Position numbers and translations under genes: made by a program. A stretch of 64,000 nt of DNA, from positions 5,332,001-5,396,000 of the forward strand of contig NZ_AP022584.1 in NCBI RefSeq assembly GCF_010731675.1, given 5' to 3'. Every line of letters starts with the position of its first letter. Within the stretch, counting starts at the first letter, position 1. This stretch comes from Mycobacterium marseillense (GTDB taxonomy: Bacteria; Actinomycetota; Actinomycetes; Mycobacteriales; Mycobacteriaceae). A model generated the notes under the pieces. That model had not been told where the DNA came from. It saw only the letters and a program-made list of their open reading frames with translations, and searched no databases. Positions 17,025 to 29,041 of this stretch are shown here, piece by piece.

Positions 17025-17981
17025 ATGACACAGACGAACCTGGCCCGGCCACATGGCCTCACCCGCATCGACCCCGTGCTGCGCGACGCCGCCGTCGAAT
17101 TGGGCGCCTTCGAATTTCGCGCCGAGACGCTGGCCGCCGAGCGGGAGCACGCCGACCTGCTGGCCGCACAGCGCGCCGCGGCGGCCGACCCCAGCGGCGT
17201 CTCCATCGACTCCCGATCCATCGCCGGGCCGGGCGGTCAGCTGGGGCTGCGTTTGTACCGCGGCCGCACCGAATCCGCCGCGCCCCTGGTGGTGTACGCC
17301 CACGGCGGCGGGTTCGTCACCGGGAACCTGGAGACCGACCACGCGCACTGCGTGGAATTGGCCCGTGACGGCGGCTGTCTGGTGGTATCCGTCGACTACC
17401 GGCTGGCGCCGGAGAACCCGTGCCCGGCGGCACTGGACGACGTCGAGGCGGCCTTGCGTTACGCGGTCGACAACAGCGCGGAACTGGACGCCGACGCCAG
17501 CCGTATCGCGGTCATGGGGCGCGACGCCGGCGCGGCCCTCGTCGCGGGCCTGACCCAGCGCATGTTCGACCAGGAAGGGCCGACCATCCTGATGCAGATC
17601 CTGCACCAGCCGATGCTCGACTCCGATGCCACGCCGTCGCGTCGCGAGTTCCAGCGCACCCCTGGCCTCAACGGTCCGGCCGTGAGCCGGGCATGGAATC
17701 ACTACCTCGGCCACGCCAGCGCCACTGGGCAACACGTCCCGGCGCACCGGGCGAACCTCGAGGGGCTGCCACCCACGTTCGTCAGCTGCTCCGAGATCGA
17801 TCCCTGCCGAGACGAGGCAATCGACTACGCCAACCGGCTGCTGCACGCGTACGTCCATACCGAATTGCATGTGATTGCAGCGACCTTCAACGGCTTCGAC
17901 TCGATGGTGCCGGATTGGGTTGTTTCCCAGGAGAACCGGGCGCTGCACGCCCAGGCGGTGCGCCGCGTGTTCGCCATGTAG
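17025..17981 (+). CDS. HSL-type alpha/beta hydrolase lacking catalytic Ser and His
   Basis: A 318-residue protein of the hormone-sensitive-lipase/LipH group. The oxyanion motif HGGG is intact (residues 93-96, in YAHGGGFVTG), as are DYRLAPENPCPAA and the acid in CSEIDPCRDE (Asp259). The nucleophile elbow, normally GDSAG, reads GRDAG, with Asp167 replacing Ser, and the catalytic-His position reads TFNGF, with Asn289 replacing His. Two of three triad residues are gone while the rest of the gene looks healthy, so this is probably a repurposed pseudo-enzyme. The start is chosen for reading-frame content; AGGT lies just before it. Confidence 0.82.
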   Translation: MTQTNLARPHGLTRIDPVLRDAAVELGAFEFRAETLAAEREHADLLAAQRAAAADPSGVSIDSRSIAGPGGQLGLRLYRGRTESAAPLVVYAHGGGFVTGNLETDHAHCVELARDGGCLVVSVDYRLAPENPCPAALDDVEAALRYAVDNSAELDADASRIAVMGRDAGAALVAGLTQRMFDQEGPTILMQILHQPMLDSDATPSRREFQRTPGLNGPAVSRAWNHYLGHASATGQHVPAHRANLEGLPPTFVSCSEIDPCRDEAIDYANRLLHAYVHTELHVIAATFNGFDSMVPDWVVSQENRALHAQAVRRVFAM

Positions 17982-18193
17982 GAACGGCTGACCCGGGCGG
18001 CTTTCGCGATACCCCGAGGCGGACATTCGTCGCCGCATTTACCGACCGAACTCCGGTATCTCTTACCGTATCGCCCGTTGCTAACATCAGAAACGCCAGC
18101 CAACCGAGGACCGATCGGGCGGATGATCAAACACCCAAACCGTTTCCGTTGCACCCGCAGCGATCGAATGTCAAGAAGGATCCCCTCGGCACC

Positions 18194-19341
18194 ATGACCA
18201 CCATCGACTCTCCCGAAAAGGCCCTATTCACCTCGACCACCCAGGCCTTTCTGGACAAGGAGGCGCCGCTACGCCGGGTACGGGAGCTGCATGCCGAGGG
18301 CGCGTCCTTCGACCCCGCGTGGTGGCGGCGCGCCGCGGAACTCGGCTGGACCGGGCTGCTCGTTCCCGAGGAGCTGGGCGGCGGAAGCGTGTCGGAGAGC
18401 GGCTTCGCCGATCTGGCAATGGTCGCCGAGCAACTCGGAAGGACGGTCGCGCCCGGGCCGCTGTATCCGGTCAGCACCGTCCTGGCGGCGCTCGCCGAGT
18501 GCACGAACTCCGACGCGCACACCGACGTCATCGAGGCGCTGATTGCGGGCGAATCGGTGGCGTCGTGGGCGGTGTGCGAGCCCGGCCGGGGCTGGGTGCC
18601 GCTGGATCCCTCGGTGACGGCCACCGAAACCGATTCCGGCTACCGCATCGACGGCGTCAAGGACCGCGTCGAGGCGGGCGCCCAGAGCGCGGCGCTGCTG
18701 GTGGTGGCGCGCCGCGGCCCGAATGACGCTGAGATTCGCCAGTTTCTGGTCCCGACGGACGCGCCGGGCGTCAGCATCGAGCCCCAGCAGTCGGTGGATC
18801 TTGTCAAGCAATACGCGCGCGTGCGCTTCGACGGTGTCGTCGTGCCACGGTCCGCGGCCGTCGGCACCGCCGACGAGACCGCCGCTCTGATCGAGCGACA
18901 AAGCCAGATCGCCCAGGTGTTGCAATGCGCCGAGGTGGTCGGCGTCCTGCAGACGGTGTTCGACTTCACCGCCCAATGGGCGCTGGACCGGCACACATTC
19001 GGTCGCCCGCTGGCGTCGTATCAGGCCCTCAAACACAAGTTCGCCGACATGAAGCTGTGGCTGGAGGCCTGCCGGGCCACCACGTGGGCGGCGGTGGACG
19101 ACGTGGCCGCCCGCGTGCCGCAAGCGGGTTTGTCGGCCAGCATCGCGAGCTCCTACGTGGGGGAGATGGCCGGCCAGATCGTCCAGGCTTGCGTACAGAT
19201 GCACGGCGGCATCGGCGTCACCTGGGAGCATGACCTGCACCTGTATCTTCGCCGGGTTGCGTTGTACCGCGGCATGTTTGGGACGCCCGAGGAACACAAC
19301 CTGCGGGTGTACGAGTTCGAAAAGGCGGGTCGTTCGGACAG

Positions 19342-19345
<4 letters not shown>
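18194..19345 (+). CDS. Acyl-CoA dehydrogenase, probable subunit of a hetero-oligomer
   Basis: A 383-residue ACAD-fold protein. The N-terminal helical region includes WRRAAELGWTGLLVPEELGG, the flavin-domain ARVRFDGVVVP strand follows, and the C-terminal MHGGIGVTWEHDLHLYLRR segment is typical of mycobacterial FadE subunits that work in pairs. ATG with AAGGA about 13 bases upstream. It overlaps the following ACAD by ATGA, so the two are very likely made in equal amounts. The pair would introduce an alpha-beta double bond into a CoA thioester with a bulky side chain (inference from paired FadE systems in steroid catabolism). Confidence 0.88.
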
Positions 19346-22592
<3,247 letters not shown>

Positions 22593-22665
22593 TCAGAGTC
22601 GTAAACCGGGTCAAATGGGCTGACCTATTTTGCACACGTAGTTGTTCAGATTAGCAATGGTATTA

Positions 22666-22680
22666 GTTGCATATCGCAAC
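22666..22680. repeat. Inverted repeat GTTGC-N5-GCAAC
   Basis: GTTGCATATCGCAAC, with perfect 5-bp arms around ATATC, lies about 115 bp upstream of the PP2C regulator start. It could be an operator; no regulator is assigned. Confidence 0.4.
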
Positions 22681-22710
22681 GGTTTGATACCGGAGTGTTA
22701 TATCGCCGAA

Positions 22711-22744
22711 TTTTGCGGCAGGAGAAATTGACGTTGCCGCAAAA
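22711..22744. repeat. Perfect 9-bp inverted repeat TTTTGCGGC / GCCGCAAAA
   Basis: Arms 22711-22719 and 22736-22744 are separated by 16 bases containing AGGAGAAATTG. In minus orientation this could be a hairpin between the amidohydrolase end and the PP2C promoter region. Only the sequence symmetry is certain. Confidence 0.5.
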
Positions 22745-22956
22745 CGAGATAGCAGTCGACGGTGGGGCGCGAGTGCGGAAACGGGTTGCGCGAGTGCACC
22801 ATCGGCAGCGTCACGCGCATCCGTCACGTCACGGCCACAGGTGTGCGCCGGCGGACCCGCCCCGCCCTACCGGCGAGCGAGTTCGCGATGGCTTCGCCCA
22901 AACCCTTGGGCGCACACCATGTTTCGGCCGTACAGCGGACGGCGTCCGGCACGCGA

Positions 22957-24165
22957 TCAGGCCGAGACGGGCTTCTTCGAAGCCGGCGCGGACACCTTCA
23001 TCAGCTTCATCAGATTGCCGCCCATGATCTTTGCCTTGTCCTCGTCGCTGAAGTCGGCCAGCTCGTCGACGAAGGTGATCGGATCTTTGAGGCCCTCGGG
23101 GTGCGGCCAGTCGGATCCGAAGACCACCCGGTCGGTGCCCACCATGTTGACGATCTCGGTGAACCGGTCCTCCCAGAACGGGCTGACGTAGACGCACCGC
23201 TTGAACGTGTCGATCGGGTCCTCGGCGAACGCCTGCGGCATCTTCTTGTAGACGCCCTTGAGGCCGCGGAACAGGGTCGGCACCCAGTCGGCGCCGTTCT
23301 CGATCGACAGTATCCGCAGGTCAGGGTTGCGGGTCAGCGCGCCGTGGCAGATCAGGGCGCCAAACGCATCCTCGATGGGGCGATGGCCCATGGCCAGGCT
23401 GCGGAAGGCGGTCGGCTTGAACGGCAGGAACTCGTCGCCGGGCTCCCAGATGTTGAGCAATTCGGAGTAGCCGCTGTCTGAAGCGTGCATCGAAACGGGG
23501 ATCTCGGCACGCACGCAGGCCTGCCAGAACGGATCGAACTCTTCGAGCCCGAACGAGCGGCTGCCGCGGTAGCCGGGCACCGGCGCCGGACGGACCAGCA
23601 CGGTGCGGGCGCCGCGTTCCAGGCACCACTCCAACTCCTCGAGCGCCCGGTCCACGATCGGCAGCGTGATCACCGGGGTGGCGAAGATGCGGTCCTGGTA
23701 GTTGAACGACCACTGCTCGTACATCCACTCGTTGAGCGCGTGGATGACGTCATGGGTCATCTCCGGGTCGTCCTTCATGCGCTCCTCGACCAGGCTGGCC
23801 AGTGTCGGGAACATCAGCGCGAAGTCGATGCCGAGCTCGTCCATGACCTCCAGGCGCGCGCCCGGTTCGCGGAAGGCCGGGATGGCTTTCATTGGCTCGC
23901 CGAGGATTTCGCGGTAGCTCTTGCCCTGCGAGCCGTTGCGGAAGTAGTCCTCCTGGGCGCCCGGGCGGGCCACCACCTCGAACGTCGGGTTGGGGATGTA
24001 TTCGCTGATGTGGCCGCGCACCACGATCTTGGTGCGGCCGCGGACCTGGACGTAGTCGATGACGTTCTTGCGCTTGTCCGGGAGGAACTTGGTCAGCGCC
24101 TCCTGCGGTTCGTACATGTGGTTGTCCGCGTCGAAAACGGGGAAGGGAAGCTCGCGAGAGGGCAT
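22957..24165 (-). CDS. Amidohydrolase-2 family metal-dependent hydrolase
   Basis: A 402-residue TIM-barrel amidohydrolase. The N-terminal metal motif is FDADNHMYE, a His is in VSMHASDSG, a second conserved region is HGALTRNPDLRIL, and the C-terminal metal Asp is in FGSDWPHPEG. Family members perform hydrolysis, decarboxylation or retro-aldol type reactions on ring-derived acids. The ATG at 24165 is chosen because AAGGAGATCGCC precedes it directly; an in-frame start 33 bases earlier has no such site. A 17-bp palindrome lies about 40 bases upstream, so regulation by the adjacent TetR-type gene is likely. Confidence 0.88.
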   Translation of the reverse strand: MPSRELPFPVFDADNHMYEPQEALTKFLPDKRKNVIDYVQVRGRTKIVVRGHISEYIPNPTFEVVARPGAQEDYFRNGSQGKSYREILGEPMKAIPAFREPGARLEVMDELGIDFALMFPTLASLVEERMKDDPEMTHDVIHALNEWMYEQWSFNYQDRIFATPVITLPIVDRALEELEWCLERGARTVLVRPAPVPGYRGSRSFGLEEFDPFWQACVRAEIPVSMHASDSGYSELLNIWEPGDEFLPFKPTAFRSLAMGHRPIEDAFGALICHGALTRNPDLRILSIENGADWVPTLFRGLKGVYKKMPQAFAEDPIDTFKRCVYVSPFWEDRFTEIVNMVGTDRVVFGSDWPHPEGLKDPITFVDELADFSDEDKAKIMGGNLMKLMKVSAPASKKPVSA

Positions 24166-24202
24166 GGCGATCTCCTTGTAAAAGGCCGAAATTCTCACTG
24201 CG

Positions 24203-24219
24203 TGGTAACGACGTTACCA
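24203..24219. promoter_or_regulatory. 17-bp palindrome, candidate TetR operator
   Basis: TGGTAACGACGTTACCA has perfect 8-bp arms around a single central base. It lies between the end of the TetR-hotdog gene and the start of the amidohydrolase, both on the minus strand, 38 bases before the amidohydrolase ATG. A partial match GGTTACC occurs at 25336-25342 in front of the TetR gene itself, consistent with autoregulation. Confidence 0.65.
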
Positions 24220-24245
24220 CCGTTGGGCGACGAGGTGTACCGGCG

Positions 24246-25289
24246 CTACCCGTCCGTTCGCGGCCCGATCGTCGGCGTCGCGCCGTTGATGATGGCGAAG
24301 TTCACGGTGGCCGTGGCGAGGAGTTCGTCCTCGTCGTCGCCGTCGCCGTCGCCGAAGATGTCGACCTGCATCACCATCGCCCGTCGTCCGGATCGCAACA
24401 CCTTGGGCACCGCGAACGCCGAGCCCTGCCGGACGGGCCGCAGGTAGCGGACGAACAGATCCGAGGTCGTCATCGTGGTGCCCGGCTGCAGATAATCCAG
24501 TCCGAATTGGCCGCCCGCCACATCCACCAGCGTCGCGATCAAACCGCCCTGCAGGGCGCCGGACGTGTTGACCACCTGCGGGCTGACGGGCATGGTCATC
24601 GCGAATTCGCCGTTGCGGCTGCCCGGGCGCATGCCGATCTGTGCGAACAGCTCGGCCAGCGACGGGCCCGGCGACCCTTGATCGGTCTCGCGGATGCCGA
24701 GCGCGCGGCTGCAGAAGTCGTAGAGCTGGCCGGTGTCGACGGGTGCGCCGTTCAATTCCGAACCCAGCCAATGCAATCGCTGCGCACCCATCACCGTTTG
24801 CATGACGATGGCCGCGGCTGCGCCGACGTCCAATCCGGGGTTGAAGACCCCCTCGGTGATCCCCTGCCCGACGATGTCGCGAATCAGTCGGTGCAGCGGT
24901 GAGAGCACCCGGGCGTAGTCGAGGGGGCGGGTCTCGGCCAAGTGCTGGTTGTAGAGGGTCAGGGCCCGGTTCAGGCTGTCCTGGGTGCTCGATTCCGCTT
25001 GCTGGCTGAGTCGGTCGATCAGCAATTTCAGTGCCGAGGTGCTGTCCAGCGTCATGGTTTCGGCGCGCCACGCCTGCACCGATTGGGCGATGGTTCTGTC
25101 GAACAGCGCCAGCAGCAATTCGTCCTTGCTGCTGAAGTGTTGGTAGAAGGCGCGCAGCGACGTCTTGGAGCGGGCGACGACCTCCTGCACGGTGAAGTCG
25201 GTGCGTCCCGTTTCCCCCAGAATGGCGACGGCGGTCTTGATGAAGCGGTCGCCGCGCGTCACTTCGGCTTCGTCGTTGAGGGCGGTCAT
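24246..25289 (-). CDS. TetR-type DNA-binding domain fused to a PaaI-like hotdog domain
   Basis: A 347-residue single chain. Residues ~10-60 form a TetR helix-turn-helix (FTVQEVVARSKTSLRAFYQHF), followed by a helical region to ~200 such as a TetR ligand-binding domain has. Residues ~225-335 then read as a hotdog thioesterase domain: NTSGALQGGLIATLVDVAGG, then TTMTTSDLFVRYLRPVRQG and a final ATATVNFAII strand. The usual His of the HGG motif is Gln247, while Asp256 is kept. TetR proteins average ~200 residues, so the fusion is real and in one uninterrupted frame. An acyl-CoA or acyl-chain sensor is a plausible role (inference). Confidence 0.85.
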   Translation of the reverse strand: MTALNDEAEVTRGDRFIKTAVAILGETGRTDFTVQEVVARSKTSLRAFYQHFSSKDELLLALFDRTIAQSVQAWRAETMTLDSTSALKLLIDRLSQQAESSTQDSLNRALTLYNQHLAETRPLDYARVLSPLHRLIRDIVGQGITEGVFNPGLDVGAAAAIVMQTVMGAQRLHWLGSELNGAPVDTGQLYDFCSRALGIRETDQGSPGPSLAELFAQIGMRPGSRNGEFAMTMPVSPQVVNTSGALQGGLIATLVDVAGGQFGLDYLQPGTTMTTSDLFVRYLRPVRQGSAFAVPKVLRSGRRAMVMQVDIFGDGDGDDEDELLATATVNFAIINGATPTIGPRTDG

Positions 25290-25415
25290 CGGCGCTGTTC
25301 CCTTCCGTGGCGCAATCCTTGCGCTCCGAGAATGAGGTTACCGCGCCGGGCGGCGTGTCCGCGAAGCCAGATTTTCTGGTCATCTCGCCGGGGGCGCGGA
25401 CGGCAGACGCGGCGC

Positions 25416-26933
25416 TCAGCCGCCCCGGGCCTCGATCATCGCCGAGCGATTGACCTTGGTGGCCGCGGTGCGCGGTATCGCGTCGACGAACTCCACCGTC
25501 TTGGGCGCCTTGTAGGGCGCCAGGCGGCCCTTCGCGTAGTCGATCACGCCCTGCTCGGTGAGCGGCTCGGCGCCGTCGCGATCGGCGCGCTGGATCACCG
25601 CGTGCACGCGGCGCCCCCACTGCGGATCGGCAAGCCCGATCACGACGACATCCGCGATCTCGGGATGGCCGGCGAGCGCCGACTCGACCTCGGCCGGAAA
25701 GACATTGGCGCCCCCACTGACGATCATGTCCACCCGGCGGTCCACGATGTAGAGAAAGCCGTCCTCGTCGAGATGGCCCATGTCCCCGGCGGAGCGGAAG
25801 CCGTCTTCGGTCGATGGCAATGGCGGTGCCCCGCCCAGGTAGCGGTACCCCGCGCTCATCGGGGCCCGCAGATACACGTCCCCGTCCTCGCCGGGGCCCA
25901 ATGGCCGCTTCTCGGCGTCCAGAATCCGGATCTCGGTGTCCCGGAAACCGCGACCCACGCTGCCCGGGTGAGCGAGCCACTCGTCGCCGCGCAGCGCGGT
26001 CAGGCCTAGGTTTTCGGTCATGCCGTACGCCGTCACGATCTGCTCCGGGCTGAGCAGTTCGAACCAGGTGTGCAGCAGCGAGGGCGGCATCACCGCGGCG
26101 CCCTGCAGGATGAAGACGATGCTGGACAGGTCGCGCTGCCGGACGTCGGGCCGGGCCGCGATGCGCGCCAGCATGGTGGGCGTCGCCGTGAAGTTGGTGA
26201 CCCGGAATCGCTCGATCACATCGAGAGCCAGTGCGGCGTCGAACTTTTCGAGTATCACCAGCTGGTCGCCCGCCAGCAGCATGAGGAAGGTGGCGAAGCC
26301 GTTGGTGTGATACATCGGCGCGGGCACCATGATGGTCTGCGGCTGGGAAACCGGTGTCCAGTTCGACAGGAACGGCTCCCCCTGCTGGGGGATCCACAGC
26401 GACGGCGCCAGGTTCAGGATCACCTTGGGCACGCCGGTCGAACCGCTGCTGCAGATCCCGTTGGCGGTGGGGGAGACGGCCACCGGCAGCGGACCGTCCG
26501 ACTCGCCGGCCGCGCGGGCGTCGAGCTCCCAGCGGCTCGTTTCGTCGACGACGACGGCGGGATCGATCACCTCGCGTACCCGGTCGCGCTCCCACTCGGG
26601 AAGGTCCCAGTGCATGGGCACCGGAACCGCGCCGATCTTCCAGCAGCCCAGCGTCGCCAGCACCAGATGCTGGGAATTCGGAATAGCAAGCGCCACAAGG
26701 GATCCAGTTCCGGCGCCGCTGGCGGCAAGGGCGCGGCCCCACTGGTTGGCGCGGGCGTCGAGCTCACCGAACGTCAGCGTCTGCGCGGTGCCGTCGAGCG
26801 CCACGACCGTGACGCCAGTATCGTCCCGGCGTTGTTCGGCGAGCTCGTGCAGCTTGGTTCCGAACGGAACTCCGTCCGCGAACGGGTTTGCCACCGCTTC
26901 AGCCGCGACGGGTTCGGTACTCAATTGAGCCAC
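25416..26933 (-). CDS. Acyl-CoA synthetase (AMP-binding ligase)
   Basis: A 505-residue ANL-type ligase. The phosphate loop is CSSGSTGVPKVIL, the acceptor region YGMTENLG, the hinge DRRVDMIVSGGANVFPAEVE and the C-terminal catalytic Lys is in RTAATKVNRSAM. It would form an acyl-CoA from a free acid in the cytosol. It is the last gene of an operon with four acyl-CoA dehydrogenases and follows the nearest one by 18 bases, so it presumably feeds those dehydrogenases with substrate. Confidence 0.9.
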   Translation of the reverse strand: MAQLSTEPVAAEAVANPFADGVPFGTKLHELAEQRRDDTGVTVVALDGTAQTLTFGELDARANQWGRALAASGAGTGSLVALAIPNSQHLVLATLGCWKIGAVPVPMHWDLPEWERDRVREVIDPAVVVDETSRWELDARAAGESDGPLPVAVSPTANGICSSGSTGVPKVILNLAPSLWIPQQGEPFLSNWTPVSQPQTIMVPAPMYHTNGFATFLMLLAGDQLVILEKFDAALALDVIERFRVTNFTATPTMLARIAARPDVRQRDLSSIVFILQGAAVMPPSLLHTWFELLSPEQIVTAYGMTENLGLTALRGDEWLAHPGSVGRGFRDTEIRILDAEKRPLGPGEDGDVYLRAPMSAGYRYLGGAPPLPSTEDGFRSAGDMGHLDEDGFLYIVDRRVDMIVSGGANVFPAEVESALAGHPEIADVVVIGLADPQWGRRVHAVIQRADRDGAEPLTEQGVIDYAKGRLAPYKAPKTVEFVDAIPRTAATKVNRSAMIEARGG

Positions 26934-26951
26934 TCCTCAATGTTCGTGCGG

Positions 26952-27887
26952 CTAGGCGGATACCGGGTCGCTGAACAGGGTTTCCAGCGACCCGTCCGAC
27001 ACGCTGGGCATTAGGCGCAGTGCGAGTTCGTCGGTGCCCAGCGGCAACCGGACCAGCGGCTGGGTGTGCCGGTCGAGCACGCTGACGTCGGACTCGTCGC
27101 AGAAACCCAGGGCCCCGAGTAACTGGTGCGACGTGCGCATCACCTGCCGCGCGGTGTCGGCGGCCTTGAGCCGCAGCACCAGGGCGTCCGCCGAATGGAT
27201 CTGCGCCGGCAACGATTCGGGTCGACAAATCGTGTACTTCGCGAGTTCGTGCAGCCCCCGGACCGCGACGGCGGCGTCCGCGACGGCAAACCTGACGGCC
27301 TGAAAGTCCGCGAGCGGCTTCCCGAACTGAACCCGGGCGCGCACGTGCTCGGTGACAATCTGCAACGACTGCTGCACCGATCCCAGAATCCGCCATGATC
27401 CCAGCACGAGATGAAGGTTAACGTCGGCGGCCGGGACGCTGCCCTCGGGTGCGCCCACCGTGGCCGGAACCAAGAACGGCCCCAGCTTGGCGCCGGTGCG
27501 CGCCGCCGGCTGCGGCCGGTACCGATTGCCGTCCAGGTCCGCGGCGATCCAGTCGCCGGCCAGATCGCCGTGATCGATGCGCGGGGCTTTCGGATTCACC
27601 AGGGCCAGGCGCGCGCCGTCGATCGACAGCAGCTCCTCCACCAGGGGATAGGGCAGCACGGTGGCGCCGGCGGCCTGGCACAGCACCGCGGCGGCCAGCA
27701 GATCGTCGGGGGCCGAGCGCACGTCGAGGTCGAATGCGCCCACTTCGTTCAAGGCGGCGCGCGCCGCGTCACGGACGGAGTCGTCGGTCTCGGCGCGCAG
27801 CGCGGCCGGCGGTCCGCCCAACCGGGTGAGCCGCTTGCCGACGACGGCGGCGAAATCGCTGATGTCCTGTGGCAGATCGGTTTTCAC
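26952..27887 (-). CDS. Short acyl-CoA dehydrogenase-like subunit
   Basis: A 311-residue ACAD-fold protein, shorter than a full-length enzyme (~380). It has RVQFGKPLADFQAVRF in the C-terminal helical domain, then MRTSHQLLGALGFCDESDVSVLDRH in place of the usual WEHDLHLY segment. The GTG start overlaps the previous stop and has GGGAGGAAG upstream. Such short subunits typically pair with a full-length ACAD; its neighbour 27884-29041 is the natural partner. Confidence 0.82.
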   Translation of the reverse strand: MKTDLPQDISDFAAVVGKRLTRLGGPPAALRAETDDSVRDAARAALNEVGAFDLDVRSAPDDLLAAAVLCQAAGATVLPYPLVEELLSIDGARLALVNPKAPRIDHGDLAGDWIAADLDGNRYRPQPAARTGAKLGPFLVPATVGAPEGSVPAADVNLHLVLGSWRILGSVQQSLQIVTEHVRARVQFGKPLADFQAVRFAVADAAVAVRGLHELAKYTICRPESLPAQIHSADALVLRLKAADTARQVMRTSHQLLGALGFCDESDVSVLDRHTQPLVRLPLGTDELALRLMPSVSDGSLETLFSDPVSA

Positions 27888-29041
27888 CGGCTTCCTCCCA
27901 ACACGTCTCGTGCCACCAGCATCTTCTGCACTTCGATGGTGCCCGATGCGACGGTGGCCGCCTGTGCGTAACGCCAATGGTCTTCAATCGCCCCGTGCAG
28001 CGGTGCGGAACTGCCGCTGTCCAGCGCCGTGGCACCCAGCACGTCGAACAGCAGCTCGGCCACCTGCTGATCGAGGGTTGTCGTGACGATGCGAGCGGCG
28101 CTGGCGGCCGCACCGGCCGCCGGGTCGTCCTGCAGTGACACGGCGCGATAGGCCAGCAGCCGGGCGACCCTCAGGTCGACCAGCGCCCGCACCCATCGGG
28201 TACGGATCGTCTCGGGCAGCTCATCCCACTCGTCACCGAGCTGGCTGCGCATCCGTTCGAGCAGCGACTCGCACCGCGCGTACCGGGCGATGCCCACCCG
28301 CTCGAAGGCCAGCGCCTCGCGCATCACCCGCCATCCGTCGCCGACCTCGCCGAGTACGTCGCCGGGAAACGCCTGCACGTCGTCCAGGAACATCTCGTTG
28401 AGGTGGTGCGGCCCCAGCATCGACGGGATCGGCCGGACGGTGAAACCGGGGCGGTCCATCGGGATCAGAAACAGGGTGAGCCGCTTGTGTTTTGGGGCGT
28501 CGGGGTCGGTGCACGCCGCCAGCACGCACCACGACGCCATCAGGGCGTACGACGTCCACACCTTCTGCCCGGTGATGCGCCATCCGTCACCGTCGGCGAC
28601 GGCGCGGGTACGCAACGACACCAGGTCCGTTCCCGCCTCCGGCTCCGAAAATCCCTGGCACCAGATCACATCCCCCGCGGCGATGGCCGCCAGGTGCTTG
28701 GCCTTCTGTTCCTCGGTCCCGTAGCGCATCAGCGCCGGCCCGACCCAGTTGATCCCCATGTACTGCGGGCCGCGCGGCTCGTGTTGGGCCCACATCTCTT
28801 CGCGCAGCACCGTCTGCTGCCAGACCGAACCCCCGCCGCCGCCATGCTCTTTCGGCCATGCCAGCGCCAGCAGCCCCTCGGTGGCCAGCAGCTTGCAGAA
28901 CGTCTCGGTAGTGGCGAGGTCCTGCGGGTTTTCGGTGCAGGCGCCGAGGAAGTCGGCCGGGATGTGGTTGGCCACCAGCTCACGCAGGTGGCTTCGCAGT
29001 TGTCCGGCGTCGTCGCCGAGGTCGTAATCCATCGTGCTCAT
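27884..29041 (-). CDS. Acyl-CoA dehydrogenase, full-length subunit
   Basis: A 385-residue ACAD with WCQGFSEPEAGTDLVSLRTRA, GQKVWTSYALMASWCVLAA and the C-terminal ATVASGTIEVQKMLVARDVLG. The last motif has Ser where ordinary ACADs carry the catalytic Glu. The ATG at 29041 is chosen since it overlaps the previous stop as ATGA; longer frames extend into the upstream ACAD in a nonsense composition. It is the third of four ACAD genes in the operon. Confidence 0.88.
   Translation of the reverse strand: MSTMDYDLGDDAGQLRSHLRELVANHIPADFLGACTENPQDLATTETFCKLLATEGLLALAWPKEHGGGGGSVWQQTVLREEMWAQHEPRGPQYMGINWVGPALMRYGTEEQKAKHLAAIAAGDVIWCQGFSEPEAGTDLVSLRTRAVADGDGWRITGQKVWTSYALMASWCVLAACTDPDAPKHKRLTLFLIPMDRPGFTVRPIPSMLGPHHLNEMFLDDVQAFPGDVLGEVGDGWRVMREALAFERVGIARYARCESLLERMRSQLGDEWDELPETIRTRWVRALVDLRVARLLAYRAVSLQDDPAAGAAASAARIVTTTLDQQVAELLFDVLGATALDSGSSAPLHGAIEDHWRYAQAATVASGTIEVQKMLVARDVLGGSR

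Noticed and set aside
22695-23027. Small plus-strand frame in the 406-bp gap
   Set aside because: Arg- and His-rich, overlaps the amidohydrolase end, and lacks codon bias of a real gene.
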